Assembly (NCBI RefSeq): GCF_900220975.1
Contig: NZ_OBQD01000019.1
Coordinates: 44,463 to 108,462, forward strand
Length of the DNA: 64,000 nucleotides
Source: Rhizobium subbaraonis
GTDB taxonomy: Bacteria; Pseudomonadota; Alphaproteobacteria; Rhizobiales; Rhizobiaceae
Direction of reading: 5' to 3'
The notes below the pieces were generated by a model. That model had not been told where the DNA came from. It saw only the letters and a list, made by a program, of their open reading frames with translations, and ran no database searches. The position numbers and the translations under genes were made by a program. How positions within the stretch are numbered: the first letter of the stretch is position 1; each line of letters starts with the position of its first letter. Positions 17,822 through 26,228 of this stretch are shown here, piece after piece.

Positions 17822-18312
17822 GCCCCAGGCTTCCCGAGCATCCCCGCGGCGCGCTCCACGGCGCGCAGGATCGGGATATGCGCACCGCAACGGCAGAGAT
17901 GGCCATCCAGCACCTCTATGATGCGGGCGCGCGAGGGGTTGATCTCACGGGTGAGGAGGGCGAACGCGCTCATCATGATCCCGGCGAGGCAGTAGCCGCA
18001 CTGCCCTGCCTGCTCCAGTTCGAACGCGCTCAACAGCGCGGCTCCGATCGGATCGCCAGCAATCGCTTCGGGCGTGACGACGGTCCGCCCGTCCAGCGCG
18101 GACGCCGGCAGGGCGCAGCTGTGACGCGCCTCGCCGTCGATCAACACCATGCAGGCGCCGCACTGTTCAAGGCCGCAGCCGAAACGGACGGCCGTGAGGC
18201 CGAGACGGTTGCGCAGCGTAAAGAGCAGTGGCTCGTCCGCCTCCAGCGCAACGTCACTGTCGTTGATCCGGCATCGGGGCTGACCGTCCGTGGCGTGGCT
18301 TCCATCGGTCAT
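17818..18312 (-). CDS. [2Fe-2S]2 subunit of molybdenum hydroxylase
   Basis: A 164-residue protein with both clusters visible. The plant-ferredoxin-type cluster uses Cys46, Cys51, Cys54 and Cys66 (CGLEQCGAC...C); the helical-domain cluster uses Cys105, Cys108, Cys140 and Cys142 (QCGYC...LCRCG). This is the normal small subunit of aldehyde or N-heterocycle hydroxylases. Its start overlaps the upstream hydrolase stop (ATGA), and its own stop overlaps the large subunit start, so the three are translationally coupled. Confidence 0.9.
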   Translation of the reverse strand: MTDGSHATDGQPRCRINDSDVALEADEPLLFTLRNRLGLTAVRFGCGLEQCGACMVLIDGEARHSCALPASALDGRTVVTPEAIAGDPIGAALLSAFELEQAGQCGYCLAGIMMSAFALLTREINPSRARIIEVLDGHLCRCGAHIPILRAVERAAGMLGKPGA

Positions 18313-19382
18313 CGGGGCTGCGGTCCAGCGGAACGCTTGAAACTGTCCGCCAGCCAGTCTGCGACCATCGGCCGGTAGAGCCAGGGGATGTTGTTGCAGA
18401 CGTGGTTGCCGCCCGGCAACACGTGCAAATCGGCACCATTACGGCAGAAGCGCGCGCAGGCCTCGGCTTCGGCAGGTGGAAATATCCTGTCGCGGCCACC
18501 GTGGACAATGAGCGCCGTTGCTCCGGGAGCGTCAACGCCCTTGAGCGTGAAGGCCGTCGCGCGCTGAGGCACGTCTTTGCTTCCCAGCGAAAAGTGCATG
18601 TTGTCGCGATAGACCTGCGGCAGCTCCGGCCAGAACCCGCCGAGGTCGAAGAAGCCGTTGATCGAGACGACGCCCTGGATGTGGGCGAGGTGCGCCGAGG
18701 CGCGAAGCGCCAGGAACCCGCCGAAGGCCATGCCGACGAGACCAACCTGCCCGGAAAGCTCGCTCCGCCCGCTGACGGCATCGAGTGCCGCATGGATCGC
18801 CGGCGCCACGTCCGGCCGCAGTGGCCCGTGCGAACGTCCCTCGCCTTGCCCCGGTCCGTCGAGCGAAAGCGTGGCGATGCCGCGTGCGTGAAAATGGCGC
18901 TCGAAGGCGGGGAATTCTTCCTTGGTCGAGTCCGAGCCGGGCAGGATGACGGCAAGCGGGCGTGGGGCTGTTCCCGCCGGCATACGGAGCGCCGCGCGCA
19001 GGTAACCGTCCTCGAACGGAATGTCGATGATCTCGCCCGGAGGATCGAGGAGCGGCAGGGCGCGGCGGTAGAGTTCCACCTTTCGCGCAGCGGCAGCAGC
19101 TTTGGCGGCGAGGTCGTCGAAGGCCATGAACTGACCGAAGTGGTAGAAGAGGCTGGCGCGCGCATAGGCCTCGCCCGCGGTGAGCTCATGCCCGTCCGCC
19201 AGTGCGGCGGCCGCGATCTGTGCATGCCGGTCGCCCTCCGCACACCAGGCAGGCAGCCAGTTGGCCCAAATGCCTGCTTGCTCGATGACGGCACGAGCGG
19301 TGGCGGAGGGAATGCCGGCAACCTCGATGCGGGGCAGCCAGTGCTCCACGACGCTAAGCAGCCTGTTTTCGACCTGGTCCAC
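18309..19382 (-). CDS. Alpha/beta hydrolase resembling 2,6-dihydroxypseudooxynicotine hydrolase, nucleophile Ser replaced by Ala
   Basis: A 357-residue protein with an N-terminal helical region (about 1-110) followed by an alpha/beta hydrolase domain. The oxyanion region is AVILPGSDSTKEEF, the acid is Asp298 (VHGGRDRIFPP) and the base is His327 (PGGNHVCNN). These positions nearly match the Asp300/His329 known for the Arthrobacter nicotine-pathway C-C hydrolase. The elbow reads VGMAFGG, so residue 219 is Ala where Ser is expected; the codon is GCC. It may be a non-serine C-C lyase, a binding protein or inactive. It is coupled to the molybdenum hydroxylase genes and starts 139 bases after the cupin gene. 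Confidence 0.75.
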   Translation of the reverse strand: MDQVENRLLSVVEHWLPRIEVAGIPSATARAVIEQAGIWANWLPAWCAEGDRHAQIAAAALADGHELTAGEAYARASLFYHFGQFMAFDDLAAKAAAAARKVELYRRALPLLDPPGEIIDIPFEDGYLRAALRMPAGTAPRPLAVILPGSDSTKEEFPAFERHFHARGIATLSLDGPGQGEGRSHGPLRPDVAPAIHAALDAVSGRSELSGQVGLVGMAFGGFLALRASAHLAHIQGVVSINGFFDLGGFWPELPQVYRDNMHFSLGSKDVPQRATAFTLKGVDAPGATALIVHGGRDRIFPPAEAEACARFCRNGADLHVLPGGNHVCNNIPWLYRPMVADWLADSFKRSAGPQPR

Positions 19383-19521
19383 GTTTCATCTCCTGCTGCG
19401 TCCATTCCAGTCATTTCTGGGCAACCGACAGCAGCAAGTTGCCGGCGGCAGGCCTGGGGAAATAGCGGTCCGACGGTGAGTACAGATCGCCCCGGGGGCC
19501 GGCCGGCCGCGGCGCGTCCGC

Positions 19522-19854
19522 CTATGTCGGCATCGCCAGCAGGATCGAGGCGGGTGCGTTCGTCCGGTTCACGAGCGCACGCGCCTCACCCGGTGCCAGT
19601 CGGCAGCTATCGAGGAAACCGAGTGTGACGCTTTCCGTCGGCGTCTCGATCGTCACCTCGCCGCCGACCACGATGTAGATCTTCTCCACCGCCGCATCCT
19701 TCAGGGAGGTCCGGCCGCCCGGGAGGAGATGCGACAGTCCGATCCAGATCCTATCCGTTTGCGTGGCTTCCTTTCCCTGCAGGCGCAGGCAGCGCATGTC
19801 GTAGTGCTCCGGGGCTTCGTAGGGTCTGGCATCCGCGTAGCGCGTCACCTGCAT
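19522..19854 (-). CDS. Small single-domain cupin
   Basis: A 110-residue protein with one RmlC-like cupin barrel. LLPGGRTSLKDAAVEKIYIVVGGEVTI is motif 1 with the usual first histidines replaced, followed by SCRLAPGEARALVNRTNAPASILLAMP as motif 2. The lack of the HxH pair argues against a classical metal enzyme; such proteins often act as isomerase-like helpers or sensors in aromatic catabolic operons. It starts 10 bases after the reductase gene stops and belongs to the same transcript. Confidence 0.72.
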   Translation of the reverse strand: MQVTRYADARPYEAPEHYDMRCLRLQGKEATQTDRIWIGLSHLLPGGRTSLKDAAVEKIYIVVGGEVTIETPTESVTLGFLDSCRLAPGEARALVNRTNAPASILLAMPT

Positions 19855-19864
19855 CCCGCCGTCC

Positions 19865-20869
19865 TCAAGGCTTCAGCAGCACGCGGTCCGGCGTGCCGCG
19901 CAGGACCGAGGCATAGGCCGTGGCTGCATCGGCAAGGCCGTAGCAAGTGGCCTGATTGATCGGGAACGGCTTCAGCTTGCCCTCCTCGAACTTCGGCCTC
20001 AGCTTGTCGAAGATGCGAGCGCCATCCACCGAGGACAGGGCCAGCGTGTCGATGCCGATGTATTTGTGCCGGCCGCGGAAGAAGTTGAAGATGTCGAACG
20101 GCACGGCGCGGTCGAAGGTGGAAATGAAGATCTGGCGCGCCTGCTTGGCCATGGCGTTGTTGGCGATCTCGAAATAGGGGCTGCCGACCGTATTGAAGAC
20201 GATGTCCGCGCCGTGCCCGCCGGTCATCTCCCTGACGATGGCGGCCACGTCCTGGGTAGCGCTGTTGAGCATCTCCACCGGCCCGCTTCTGTGCGCCATC
20301 AGCGGTTGCTCGTTGTACTCGACGGCGAACACGGTGGCACCTGCAAGGGTCGCAAGCTGGATGGCGGCCTGCCCGACCTTGCCGTTGCCGCCGCAGACCA
20401 GGACCACATCGGTCGGCTGTACGCCGCCGGCCTCGCGCAGGCCTTCGTAGGCGGTGATGAATGGAACGCCGATCGACCCGGCCTCCTCCATCGTGAAGTT
20501 CTTCGGCTTGGCGCGCACCGCCTTCTGGTCCAGCACCATCCACTTGCCGTGGCTGCCATCCTGGCTGATCCCCAGTTCGCCGCCGCCGCCCCAGATTTCC
20601 ATGCCGATCATGTGGGACGGTCCCTCGCGGACGATTCCGCCGAAGTCGCGTCCGGGCGTGCGCGGCCAGACGGCGTGCGGCATATGCCCGAGCGATGCCT
20701 TGACGTCGCTCGGGTTGACGCCGGCGGCGACGATCTCCACGAGCACCTGGCCCGGGCCATGCCGCGGCACGGCAATATCGACGACGTCGATCAGGAGGTT
20801 GTCCAGATCGGGGGATTTTTGCGATACGCGCAGCGCCTTGCCCGCTTTCGTGTCCACCTGGATGTTCAT
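19865..20869 (-). CDS. Zinc-independent MDR reductase (quinone oxidoreductase-like)
   Basis: A 334-residue medium-chain dehydrogenase/reductase. The catalytic domain has GQVLVEIVAAGVNPSDVKASLG and GRDFGGIVREGP; the Rossmann part has VVLVCGGNGKVGQAAIQLATLAGA. Structural and catalytic zinc cysteines of alcohol dehydrogenases are absent, which places it with quinone oxidoreductase and enoyl reductase subfamilies. An upstream in-frame start at 20956 is less likely than MNIQVDTK at 20869. In this operon it could reduce an unsaturated ring-cleavage product (inference). It lies between the BKACE and cupin genes with short gaps. Confidence 0.78.
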   Translation of the reverse strand: MNIQVDTKAGKALRVSQKSPDLDNLLIDVVDIAVPRHGPGQVLVEIVAAGVNPSDVKASLGHMPHAVWPRTPGRDFGGIVREGPSHMIGMEIWGGGGELGISQDGSHGKWMVLDQKAVRAKPKNFTMEEAGSIGVPFITAYEGLREAGGVQPTDVVLVCGGNGKVGQAAIQLATLAGATVFAVEYNEQPLMAHRSGPVEMLNSATQDVAAIVREMTGGHGADIVFNTVGSPYFEIANNAMAKQARQIFISTFDRAVPFDIFNFFRGRHKYIGIDTLALSSVDGARIFDKLRPKFEEGKLKPFPINQATCYGLADAATAYASVLRGTPDRVLLKP

Positions 20870-20900
20870 GTCATTTCTCCCTGGAATTCTGAGTATGGAT

Positions 20901-21779
20901 CTAGGCCGGCAGCCCGAGTATCGCGCGTGCCTGCGACGGGTCGGCGATCGTCGCACCCAGCTTTTCGATCAGGTCGCGCGCCCGCTCGACCAGTTCGCCA
21001 TTCCCCTTGGCGAGCACGCCCTTGGACAGGTACGAATTGTCTTCCAGCCCCACGCGTACATGGCCGCCGAGCAGGTAGGACTGCACCGCCATCGGAAAGG
21101 ACATGCGGCCAACGCCGAAACCGGTCCAGACGGAAGGTTGCGGCAACAGGCGGGCGGCGAGCGCCATCACTTCAGGGGTGGCGGGGAAGCCGTATTTCAC
21201 GCCGGTGACGATGTTGTAGAGCGTCGGCGCCTTCAGCGTTCCAGCCTTGAGCATATCGTGGGCGAGCTGGATATGGCCGGTGTCGAACACCTCCAGTTCC
21301 GGCTTCGAGCCGGCATCGTAGATCATGTCCGCCATGATCTTGACGTTGCCGGGCGTGTTGATGACGACCTCGTTGCCGAAGGTCATGGTGTTCAGGTCGA
21401 GCGTTGCGATATCCGGCTTGAGTTCGAGAATATGCTCGACACGCTTTTCGGGACGCATCAGGGTTGTGCGTGGCCCGGCCACCGCCGGGTTCTCTTCGCT
21501 CGGATGGTAGCGGCCGCCCGGCCCGGTCGTGATGTTCAGGATCAGCGCGTCGTTCTTCGCGCGGATGCGCTCCATCACCTCGCGATAGTATTTCAGCTCC
21601 ATCGAAGGCTTTCCGGTCTCGGGATCGCGTACGTGGATATGGGCGATCGCCGCACCCGCGTCGGCGGCCTCCAGGCAGGCATTGGCGATTTCTTCCGGGG
21701 TGACCGGCAGGTCCGGATGGTGCTCCCGGGTGGTGAGATTGCCGGTGACGGCACAGGTTATGATGACATTCGGCTGCAT
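20901..21779 (-). CDS. Beta-keto acid cleavage enzyme (BKACE, DUF849)
   Basis: A 292-residue DUF849 TIM-barrel protein. The family metal-binding signature AAIAHIHVRDPETGKPSMEL carries the two histidines, with NVIITCAVTGNLTTREHHPDLPVTPEEIA at the N-terminus and GHVRVGLEDNSYL at the C-terminal end. BKACEs condense a beta-keto acid with acetyl-CoA to give a CoA ester and acetoacetate. Within a ring-cleavage operon the likely substrate is a 3-oxo-dicarboxylate such as 3-oxoadipate, replacing the usual CoA-transferase and thiolase (inference). The SDR stop codon abuts its ATG directly (TGAATG). Confidence 0.87.
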   Translation of the reverse strand: MQPNVIITCAVTGNLTTREHHPDLPVTPEEIANACLEAADAGAAIAHIHVRDPETGKPSMELKYYREVMERIRAKNDALILNITTGPGGRYHPSEENPAVAGPRTTLMRPEKRVEHILELKPDIATLDLNTMTFGNEVVINTPGNVKIMADMIYDAGSKPELEVFDTGHIQLAHDMLKAGTLKAPTLYNIVTGVKYGFPATPEVMALAARLLPQPSVWTGFGVGRMSFPMAVQSYLLGGHVRVGLEDNSYLSKGVLAKGNGELVERARDLIEKLGATIADPSQARAILGLPA

Positions 21780-22538
21780 TCAAAGATGCCTTCCTCCGTC
21801 GACGACGATGCGTTCGCCGGTCGAGAACTTCAGGTGAGTGGCGCAGGCCAGAATGGCGCGGGCGACATCGGTTGGGCTGGTGATCCGCCTGAGCGGGGTC
21901 GTTGCGGCGACCTTGTCGTTGAACTCCTTGCCGCGGCCGGGCACGAACTGCGTGTCGACCGCACCGGGCGAGACCGACAGCACCCGGATCTCCGGCGCCA
22001 GCGCCCGGCCCAGCGAATTGGCCATGATGTCGAGTGCTGCCTTGGCGCCGCAATAGGCGACGTTGGAGCCGATGCCGGTGAAGGCGGCGATCGAGGAGAC
22101 GTTCACGACGAGCCCATCGCCGCTTGCTTTCAACATCGGCGCAAAGGCGCGGATGGTGGCGAAGACGCCGCGGAAATTATTGACAAAGATCGCATCGATC
22201 AGTTCGTCCGTCAGCGCGTCGAGGTCAGCGTGGGCCACCGGCTTGGTGATGCCGGCCGTGTTGACGAGGATATCGGTCCCATTGGCGCGCGTCTGCACCG
22301 CGTCGCGGAAGGCGTCGATGCTCGCCGTGTCCTCGATCTGGATGGGCAGCGCGAAATGGCCGTCGCCCGAAAGCGCTGCCACGATCTCCTCGGCCCGGTC
22401 TCGGCCGTGGCGATATCCGACGACGACGCGCGCGCCGGCCTGTGCAATCTCCATGCAGGTCTGTCGGCCGATGCCGCCGGACCCGCCGACGACGACGGCA
22501 ACCTTGCCTGCAATCGGTCTGATCGGCTGCTCGGCCAC
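21780..22538 (-). CDS. Short-chain dehydrogenase/reductase (SDR)
   Basis: A 252-residue classical SDR. The cofactor motif is VVVGGSGGIGR (Gly in place of the usual leading Thr), NTAG is present as part of VNTAGIT, and the catalytic Ser and Tyr/Lys are in NVSSIAAF and YCGAK. The C-terminus VVDGGRHL is typical. It starts 3 bases after the dioxygenase stop codon. It would oxidise or reduce a hydroxy/keto intermediate of the pathway; the substrate cannot be read from the sequence. Confidence 0.85.
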   Translation of the reverse strand: MAEQPIRPIAGKVAVVVGGSGGIGRQTCMEIAQAGARVVVGYRHGRDRAEEIVAALSGDGHFALPIQIEDTASIDAFRDAVQTRANGTDILVNTAGITKPVAHADLDALTDELIDAIFVNNFRGVFATIRAFAPMLKASGDGLVVNVSSIAAFTGIGSNVAYCGAKAALDIMANSLGRALAPEIRVLSVSPGAVDTQFVPGRGKEFNDKVAATTPLRRITSPTDVARAILACATHLKFSTGERIVVDGGRHL

Positions 22539-22541
22539 GGC

Positions 22542-23474
22542 TTACCCCTTCTTTCCGCTGATCGGCGGCACCGGAAAGCACGGCGTCCCTTGGACCAGCT
22601 TGAACTCGTAGTGACAGGTGTAGAAAGGCGTCGCTGCGCCGGGGTAACCGGGGTGCGGCTCGTCGTGCCGGACGAACTCCCCGACGATCTGCCGCTTCGC
22701 CCCGAAGACCACGTCGTTGACCAGCGCATCGTGCGTGTCGGCGAAGATCTGCGTGATGAGCGTCTTGTGGGCCGGCGCGGAGACGATGAAATGAATATGG
22801 GCGGGACGCATCGGGGTGCGATGCTGGGCCTGCAGCAGGTCGCCGACCGGGCCGTCTGTTGGGACCGGATAGCCGGCGGGCTTGACCGAGACGAAATGGA
22901 ATCGGCCTTCGGCGTCTGTCCTGAACTTGCCGCGCAGGTTGAAGTCGTCCTGGCTCTCGTCCTGGTTCTCGTAGAGACCGACGGGCGAGGCCTGCCAGAC
23001 ATCCAGGGTAGCGCCTTCGATCGGCGCGCCATCGACGCCGACCACGCGGCCGCTGAAGTAAAGGCCGGCGCCGGGTGTTTCGGAGCGCGCGATGCAGTCG
23101 CCTAATTGGCATTGCGGCGCCGCGCCACGGTAGAAGGGCCCGAGCAGCGCCGACATCGTCTCGCCCTGCATGCCGTCATTGTTGATCAGGTCGATCAAGG
23201 TGGAAATGCCGATCGCATCCGCCGCAAGCACTACCTCGTTGTGGAACTCGTTGGTCCGATGGCCGAGCTCGGCGATCCAGCGCAGACCGTATTCGAACTC
23301 CGCCTCCGTCGGGCGCGTCTCGATGACGAACTGGTGCAGGTGCGTGACGAGCGACGTCATCAGTTGCTTCAGCCGCGGATCAGTCGTTGCCGCCATCGCC
23401 CGCAGCACGGTCGGGGTGACGTCTTCCACCCTGGAGATGAGCTTCTGTTCGACGCTGATATGGTTCATGGTCAT
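22542..23474 (-). CDS. Intradiol ring-cleavage dioxygenase, hydroxyquinol 1,2-dioxygenase-like
   Basis: A 310-residue dioxygenase. The N-terminal helical dimer domain (FEYGLRWIAELGHRTNEFHNEVVLAADAIGISTL) is the type found in catechol and hydroxyquinol dioxygenases. Expected non-haem Fe(III) ligands are visible: Tyr in PVGLYENQD, Tyr in PAGYPVPTDGPVG, and two His in RPAHIHFIVSA. It opens the ring between two hydroxyls of a catechol or hydroxyquinol to give a cis,cis-muconate or maleylacetate-type product. The start overlaps the GST stop (ATGA) with a GGTGGGAG ribosome site. The preferred substrate is inferred from overall resemblance. Confidence 0.85.
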   Translation of the reverse strand: MTMNHISVEQKLISRVEDVTPTVLRAMAATTDPRLKQLMTSLVTHLHQFVIETRPTEAEFEYGLRWIAELGHRTNEFHNEVVLAADAIGISTLIDLINNDGMQGETMSALLGPFYRGAAPQCQLGDCIARSETPGAGLYFSGRVVGVDGAPIEGATLDVWQASPVGLYENQDESQDDFNLRGKFRTDAEGRFHFVSVKPAGYPVPTDGPVGDLLQAQHRTPMRPAHIHFIVSAPAHKTLITQIFADTHDALVNDVVFGAKRQIVGEFVRHDEPHPGYPGAATPFYTCHYEFKLVQGTPCFPVPPISGKKG

Positions 23475-24283
23475 GCTCCCACCGCGACAGCGGGTCTTGA
23501 GTGTTCGTCGTTACCGGCCCGTGCCAGCGCCTGTTTCAGGTGCGGATACTTCTCCGTCAGCAGCGAGCCTTCGTAGTAGGTCTTGCGGAAGGCATCCGTC
23601 GCCCGGGTGCGCTCTAGCCAGCGGGCGATCGCCGGATACGAATGCCACATGTGGCCGAGGTTGATGTCGGCCATGCGCACGACCACCGGCATGATCGCAA
23701 CGTCGACGAGCGTGTGGGCTTCGCCCATCACCCAGGGTCCGCCGCTTTCCGAGAGCCAGCTCGCCATCCGGTCGATGCCGCGCTGCAATCGGCCGAGCGC
23801 CTCGTCCATCTCGGTCTGCGGAAAGCCGGTCCGGCCCATCTTCATCAAAAATTCGCGGCGCAATGGCTTGCTGTCACAGAGCGCCTGGAACTCCGTTTCG
23901 CTCATCGCCTGGAAATGCGGAAGGAAGGCGAGATTGTAGGACGGTACGCGAACCGCGGGCGTCGGCACTTCGTCGATGAAGCGCATCATGGCCCGCATCC
24001 GCGCGACCTGCAGCGGGTCGGCGGGGCGCATCGGCGCCTCGCCGGGCAGAATGTCCTCCAGGTATTCGAGGATAACGGCGGAATCGATCACCGGATTGCC
24101 GTCATGCACGAGCGCCGGAACCACGCCGTTCGGATTGATCGCCAGATACTCGGGCCGAAGCTGGTCGCCACGGAAGAGATCGAGTTTTTCTTCCTCGAAC
24201 GCCAGCCCCTTGGCGTGCAGGGCATAGCGCACGCGCTGGCTGCAGGTCGACTGCGGTGCGTTGAAAAGCTTGAAGGTGGCCAT
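23471..24283 (-). CDS. Glutathione S-transferase-like protein
   Basis: A 270-residue GST-fold protein, longer than the usual 200-220. The thioredoxin-like N-domain carries NAPQSTCSQRVRYALHAKGL and NPNGVVPALVHDGNPVIDSAVILEYLED, and the helical C-domain ends near residue 250. The Ser/Cys pair in PQSTCSQ is where catalytic residues of zeta- or beta-class enzymes lie, so isomerisation of a maleyl-type intermediate is one possibility (inference). The ATG at 24283 begins the family core; an upstream start at 24358 has no support. It links the transport genes (13-base gap) to the catabolic genes. Confidence 0.8.
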   Translation of the reverse strand: MATFKLFNAPQSTCSQRVRYALHAKGLAFEEEKLDLFRGDQLRPEYLAINPNGVVPALVHDGNPVIDSAVILEYLEDILPGEAPMRPADPLQVARMRAMMRFIDEVPTPAVRVPSYNLAFLPHFQAMSETEFQALCDSKPLRREFLMKMGRTGFPQTEMDEALGRLQRGIDRMASWLSESGGPWVMGEAHTLVDVAIMPVVVRMADINLGHMWHSYPAIARWLERTRATDAFRKTYYEGSLLTEKYPHLKQALARAGNDEHSRPAVAVGA

Positions 24284-24296
24284 GCCCGCTCCTCCC

Positions 24297-25340
24297 TCAA
24301 TCCCAATTGAGGATCCGGGGCAACTTGCCCTTGCGGGCCAGCGTGCCGACGACGCCAAGCGGGAAGAACATCAGCGCCACCGCCATCACAAGCCCGGTTC
24401 CGAAGAGGTTCAGCTCCGAAGCGCCCATCGTCGCAACGAACAACTCGTTGATGCCGACGATCAGGACTGCCCCGACGACAGGGCCGGCGATCGTGCCTTT
24501 GCCACCGAGAATACACATCAGAACGAGGTTGGCGGAGACGAGGATGATCAGGAAGATGTTCGGGCGCAGGTAGGTCAGGTACTCGCCCCAGACTGCACCC
24601 GCCATGCCGACGAAGAACGCCGAGAGAGCAAAGGCGACCACCTTGTAGAAGCGCGTGTCGATGCCGGCACTCTCCGCCTTGATCTCGTCCTTGGACAGCG
24701 CCCGAAGGCCGAGCCCGAGTTTCGAATGCTTGATCCGGTAGGTGGCCCAGACGGTGAAGGCAGCCATGAAGATGAAGGCGTAGTAATAGGGCAGCTTCGC
24801 CCAGAGCACCGGCAGGTCGTTGATCGGCAGCGCCAGACCGTTTGCGCCGCCGATGAACGTCCAGTGGTCGAAGAGAATACGGGCGATCATCAAAAGTGCG
24901 ATCGACGAGATAATGAAGCTCGGCCCTCGCACTTTCAGCGTGATCTGCCCGATGAGGTAGCCGCAGACTGCCGCAAGCAGTCCCGCCAACGGTGCCGTCA
25001 ACAGGGTTGAAATGCCGAAGCGGGCCAGTAGTACGCCGGAGAAGTAACCGCCGATGGCGAAGAACACCGCATGGCCGAGCGAAACATAGCCTGCAAAGCC
25101 GCCGAGAATGTTCCAGCCGGCCGCCATCACCACATAGGATGCGGTGAAAAGAACGAGATGGAGCAGGTAGTTGTAGTTGCCGGTGAATTGCAGCAGTGGC
25201 AGCGCCAGCAAGACGGCGAGGACGGTGACGGGAAACCAGATGGCGCGTGTCTGATCGGCACGTTTGGCGAGCTTTTCGTCGTGCGCCTTGCGCGCCGCCA
25301 GCACGGCACCGGTATCGGGGGTCTGAAGTGTAGCAGCCAT
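24297..25340 (-). CDS. Branched-chain-type ABC transporter permease (LivM family)
   Basis: A 347-residue permease with about ten hydrophobic segments and the family signature GFAGYVSLGHAVFFAIGGY. GLGLRALSKDEIKAESAGIDT is the coupling loop. Its ATG overlaps the preceding permease stop (TAATG). It forms the channel together with the LivH-type protein. Substrates of this transporter class include aromatic acids and amino acids; the operon context here suggests an aromatic or heteroaromatic acid. Confidence 0.87.
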   Translation of the reverse strand: MAATLQTPDTGAVLAARKAHDEKLAKRADQTRAIWFPVTVLAVLLALPLLQFTGNYNYLLHLVLFTASYVVMAAGWNILGGFAGYVSLGHAVFFAIGGYFSGVLLARFGISTLLTAPLAGLLAAVCGYLIGQITLKVRGPSFIISSIALLMIARILFDHWTFIGGANGLALPINDLPVLWAKLPYYYAFIFMAAFTVWATYRIKHSKLGLGLRALSKDEIKAESAGIDTRFYKVVAFALSAFFVGMAGAVWGEYLTYLRPNIFLIILVSANLVLMCILGGKGTIAGPVVGAVLIVGINELFVATMGASELNLFGTGLVMAVALMFFPLGVVGTLARKGKLPRILNWD

Positions 25341-26221
25341 TATGCCATCTCCGGCTTTTCGCCGAACAGGCCCTCGGGCCGGATCAGCAGGATGACGAAC
25401 AGGGCGAGGAAGAAGGTCATGGTCGACCAGGTGGCGCCGACCCAGGTGCCGACGAAGGCGGCGATGACCGAGAGCGAGAAGGCGGCGACGACGGTTCCGA
25501 GAATGCTGCCCATGCCGCCGAGCACGACGACCGACATCAGCATGGCGATCCATTCCCACTGCTTGGCCGGGAAGAAGCTGAAGACGAAGCTGACCAGCGC
25601 GCCGGCTGCCCCAGCAAGGCCGATGCCGATCGCAAAGGCGACGACGCTGACGAGGTTGACGTTCACGCCCAACAGTTCGGCCGCGTCGCGGTTCTGGGTG
25701 GTGGCGCGGATGGCATAGCCCATTCGCGAGTACTTCAGGAACAGCGCCAGCCCGCCGATGATGACGAGCGAGACAATGCCGGCATAGAGCTGGCCCTTCG
25801 GAATGAAGATGTCGCTGATGAAGAATGCGTCTGTCGCATAGTCCGGCGAGGTGACGCGCTGGGTGTTGGTGAAGAAGGCGCCAAGCAGGCCTTCCACCAT
25901 CATCGCGAGCGCGAAGGTCAGAAGCACCGTCATTTCGGAGTAGCGCGCGCTCTTGGCCTCTTGCTCGAACATCAGGCGATAAAGCAGCACGCCGATGCCG
26001 GCCAGGATAAGGGCGGCGATGGGCAGCATGACGATCGGATCGATGCCCCAGAGCTTGAAGGCCCAGTAGGCGACGTAGGCGCCGGCGATGATCAGGGAAG
26101 GATGCGCCAGATTGACGATCCGCATCACGCCGAAGACCAGCGAAAGACCCGATCCCATCAGCGCAATCACGCCGCCGAGTGCCAGGCCCAGGATCAGAAC
26201 CTGAATGAATTGTGCCATCAT
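25340..26221 (-). CDS. Branched-chain-type ABC transporter permease (LivH family)
   Basis: A 293-residue membrane permease starting at an ATGATG pair preceded by GAGGAGA. Family signatures are GLALGGVIALMGSGLSLVFGVMRIVNLAH near the N-terminus and GYAIRATTQNRDAAELLGVNV as the coupling loop. A longer start at 26248 would run into the ATPase gene upstream and is not supported. It pairs with the LivM-type permease. Confidence 0.87.
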   Translation of the reverse strand: MMAQFIQVLILGLALGGVIALMGSGLSLVFGVMRIVNLAHPSLIIAGAYVAYWAFKLWGIDPIVMLPIAALILAGIGVLLYRLMFEQEAKSARYSEMTVLLTFALAMMVEGLLGAFFTNTQRVTSPDYATDAFFISDIFIPKGQLYAGIVSLVIIGGLALFLKYSRMGYAIRATTQNRDAAELLGVNVNLVSVVAFAIGIGLAGAAGALVSFVFSFFPAKQWEWIAMLMSVVVLGGMGSILGTVVAAFSLSVIAAFVGTWVGATWSTMTFFLALFVILLIRPEGLFGEKPEMA

Positions 26222-26228
26222 CGTCTCC

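Noticed and set aside
19438..19453. GTTGCCGGCGGC-containing stretch considered as another parS
   Set aside because: Lacks the closing AAC half; does not fit the palindromic pattern.
20454..23105. 883-codon rightward open frame
   Set aside because: Antisense to the MDR, BKACE, SDR and dioxygenase genes, all of which show catalytic signatures; no domain is recognisable in the frame.
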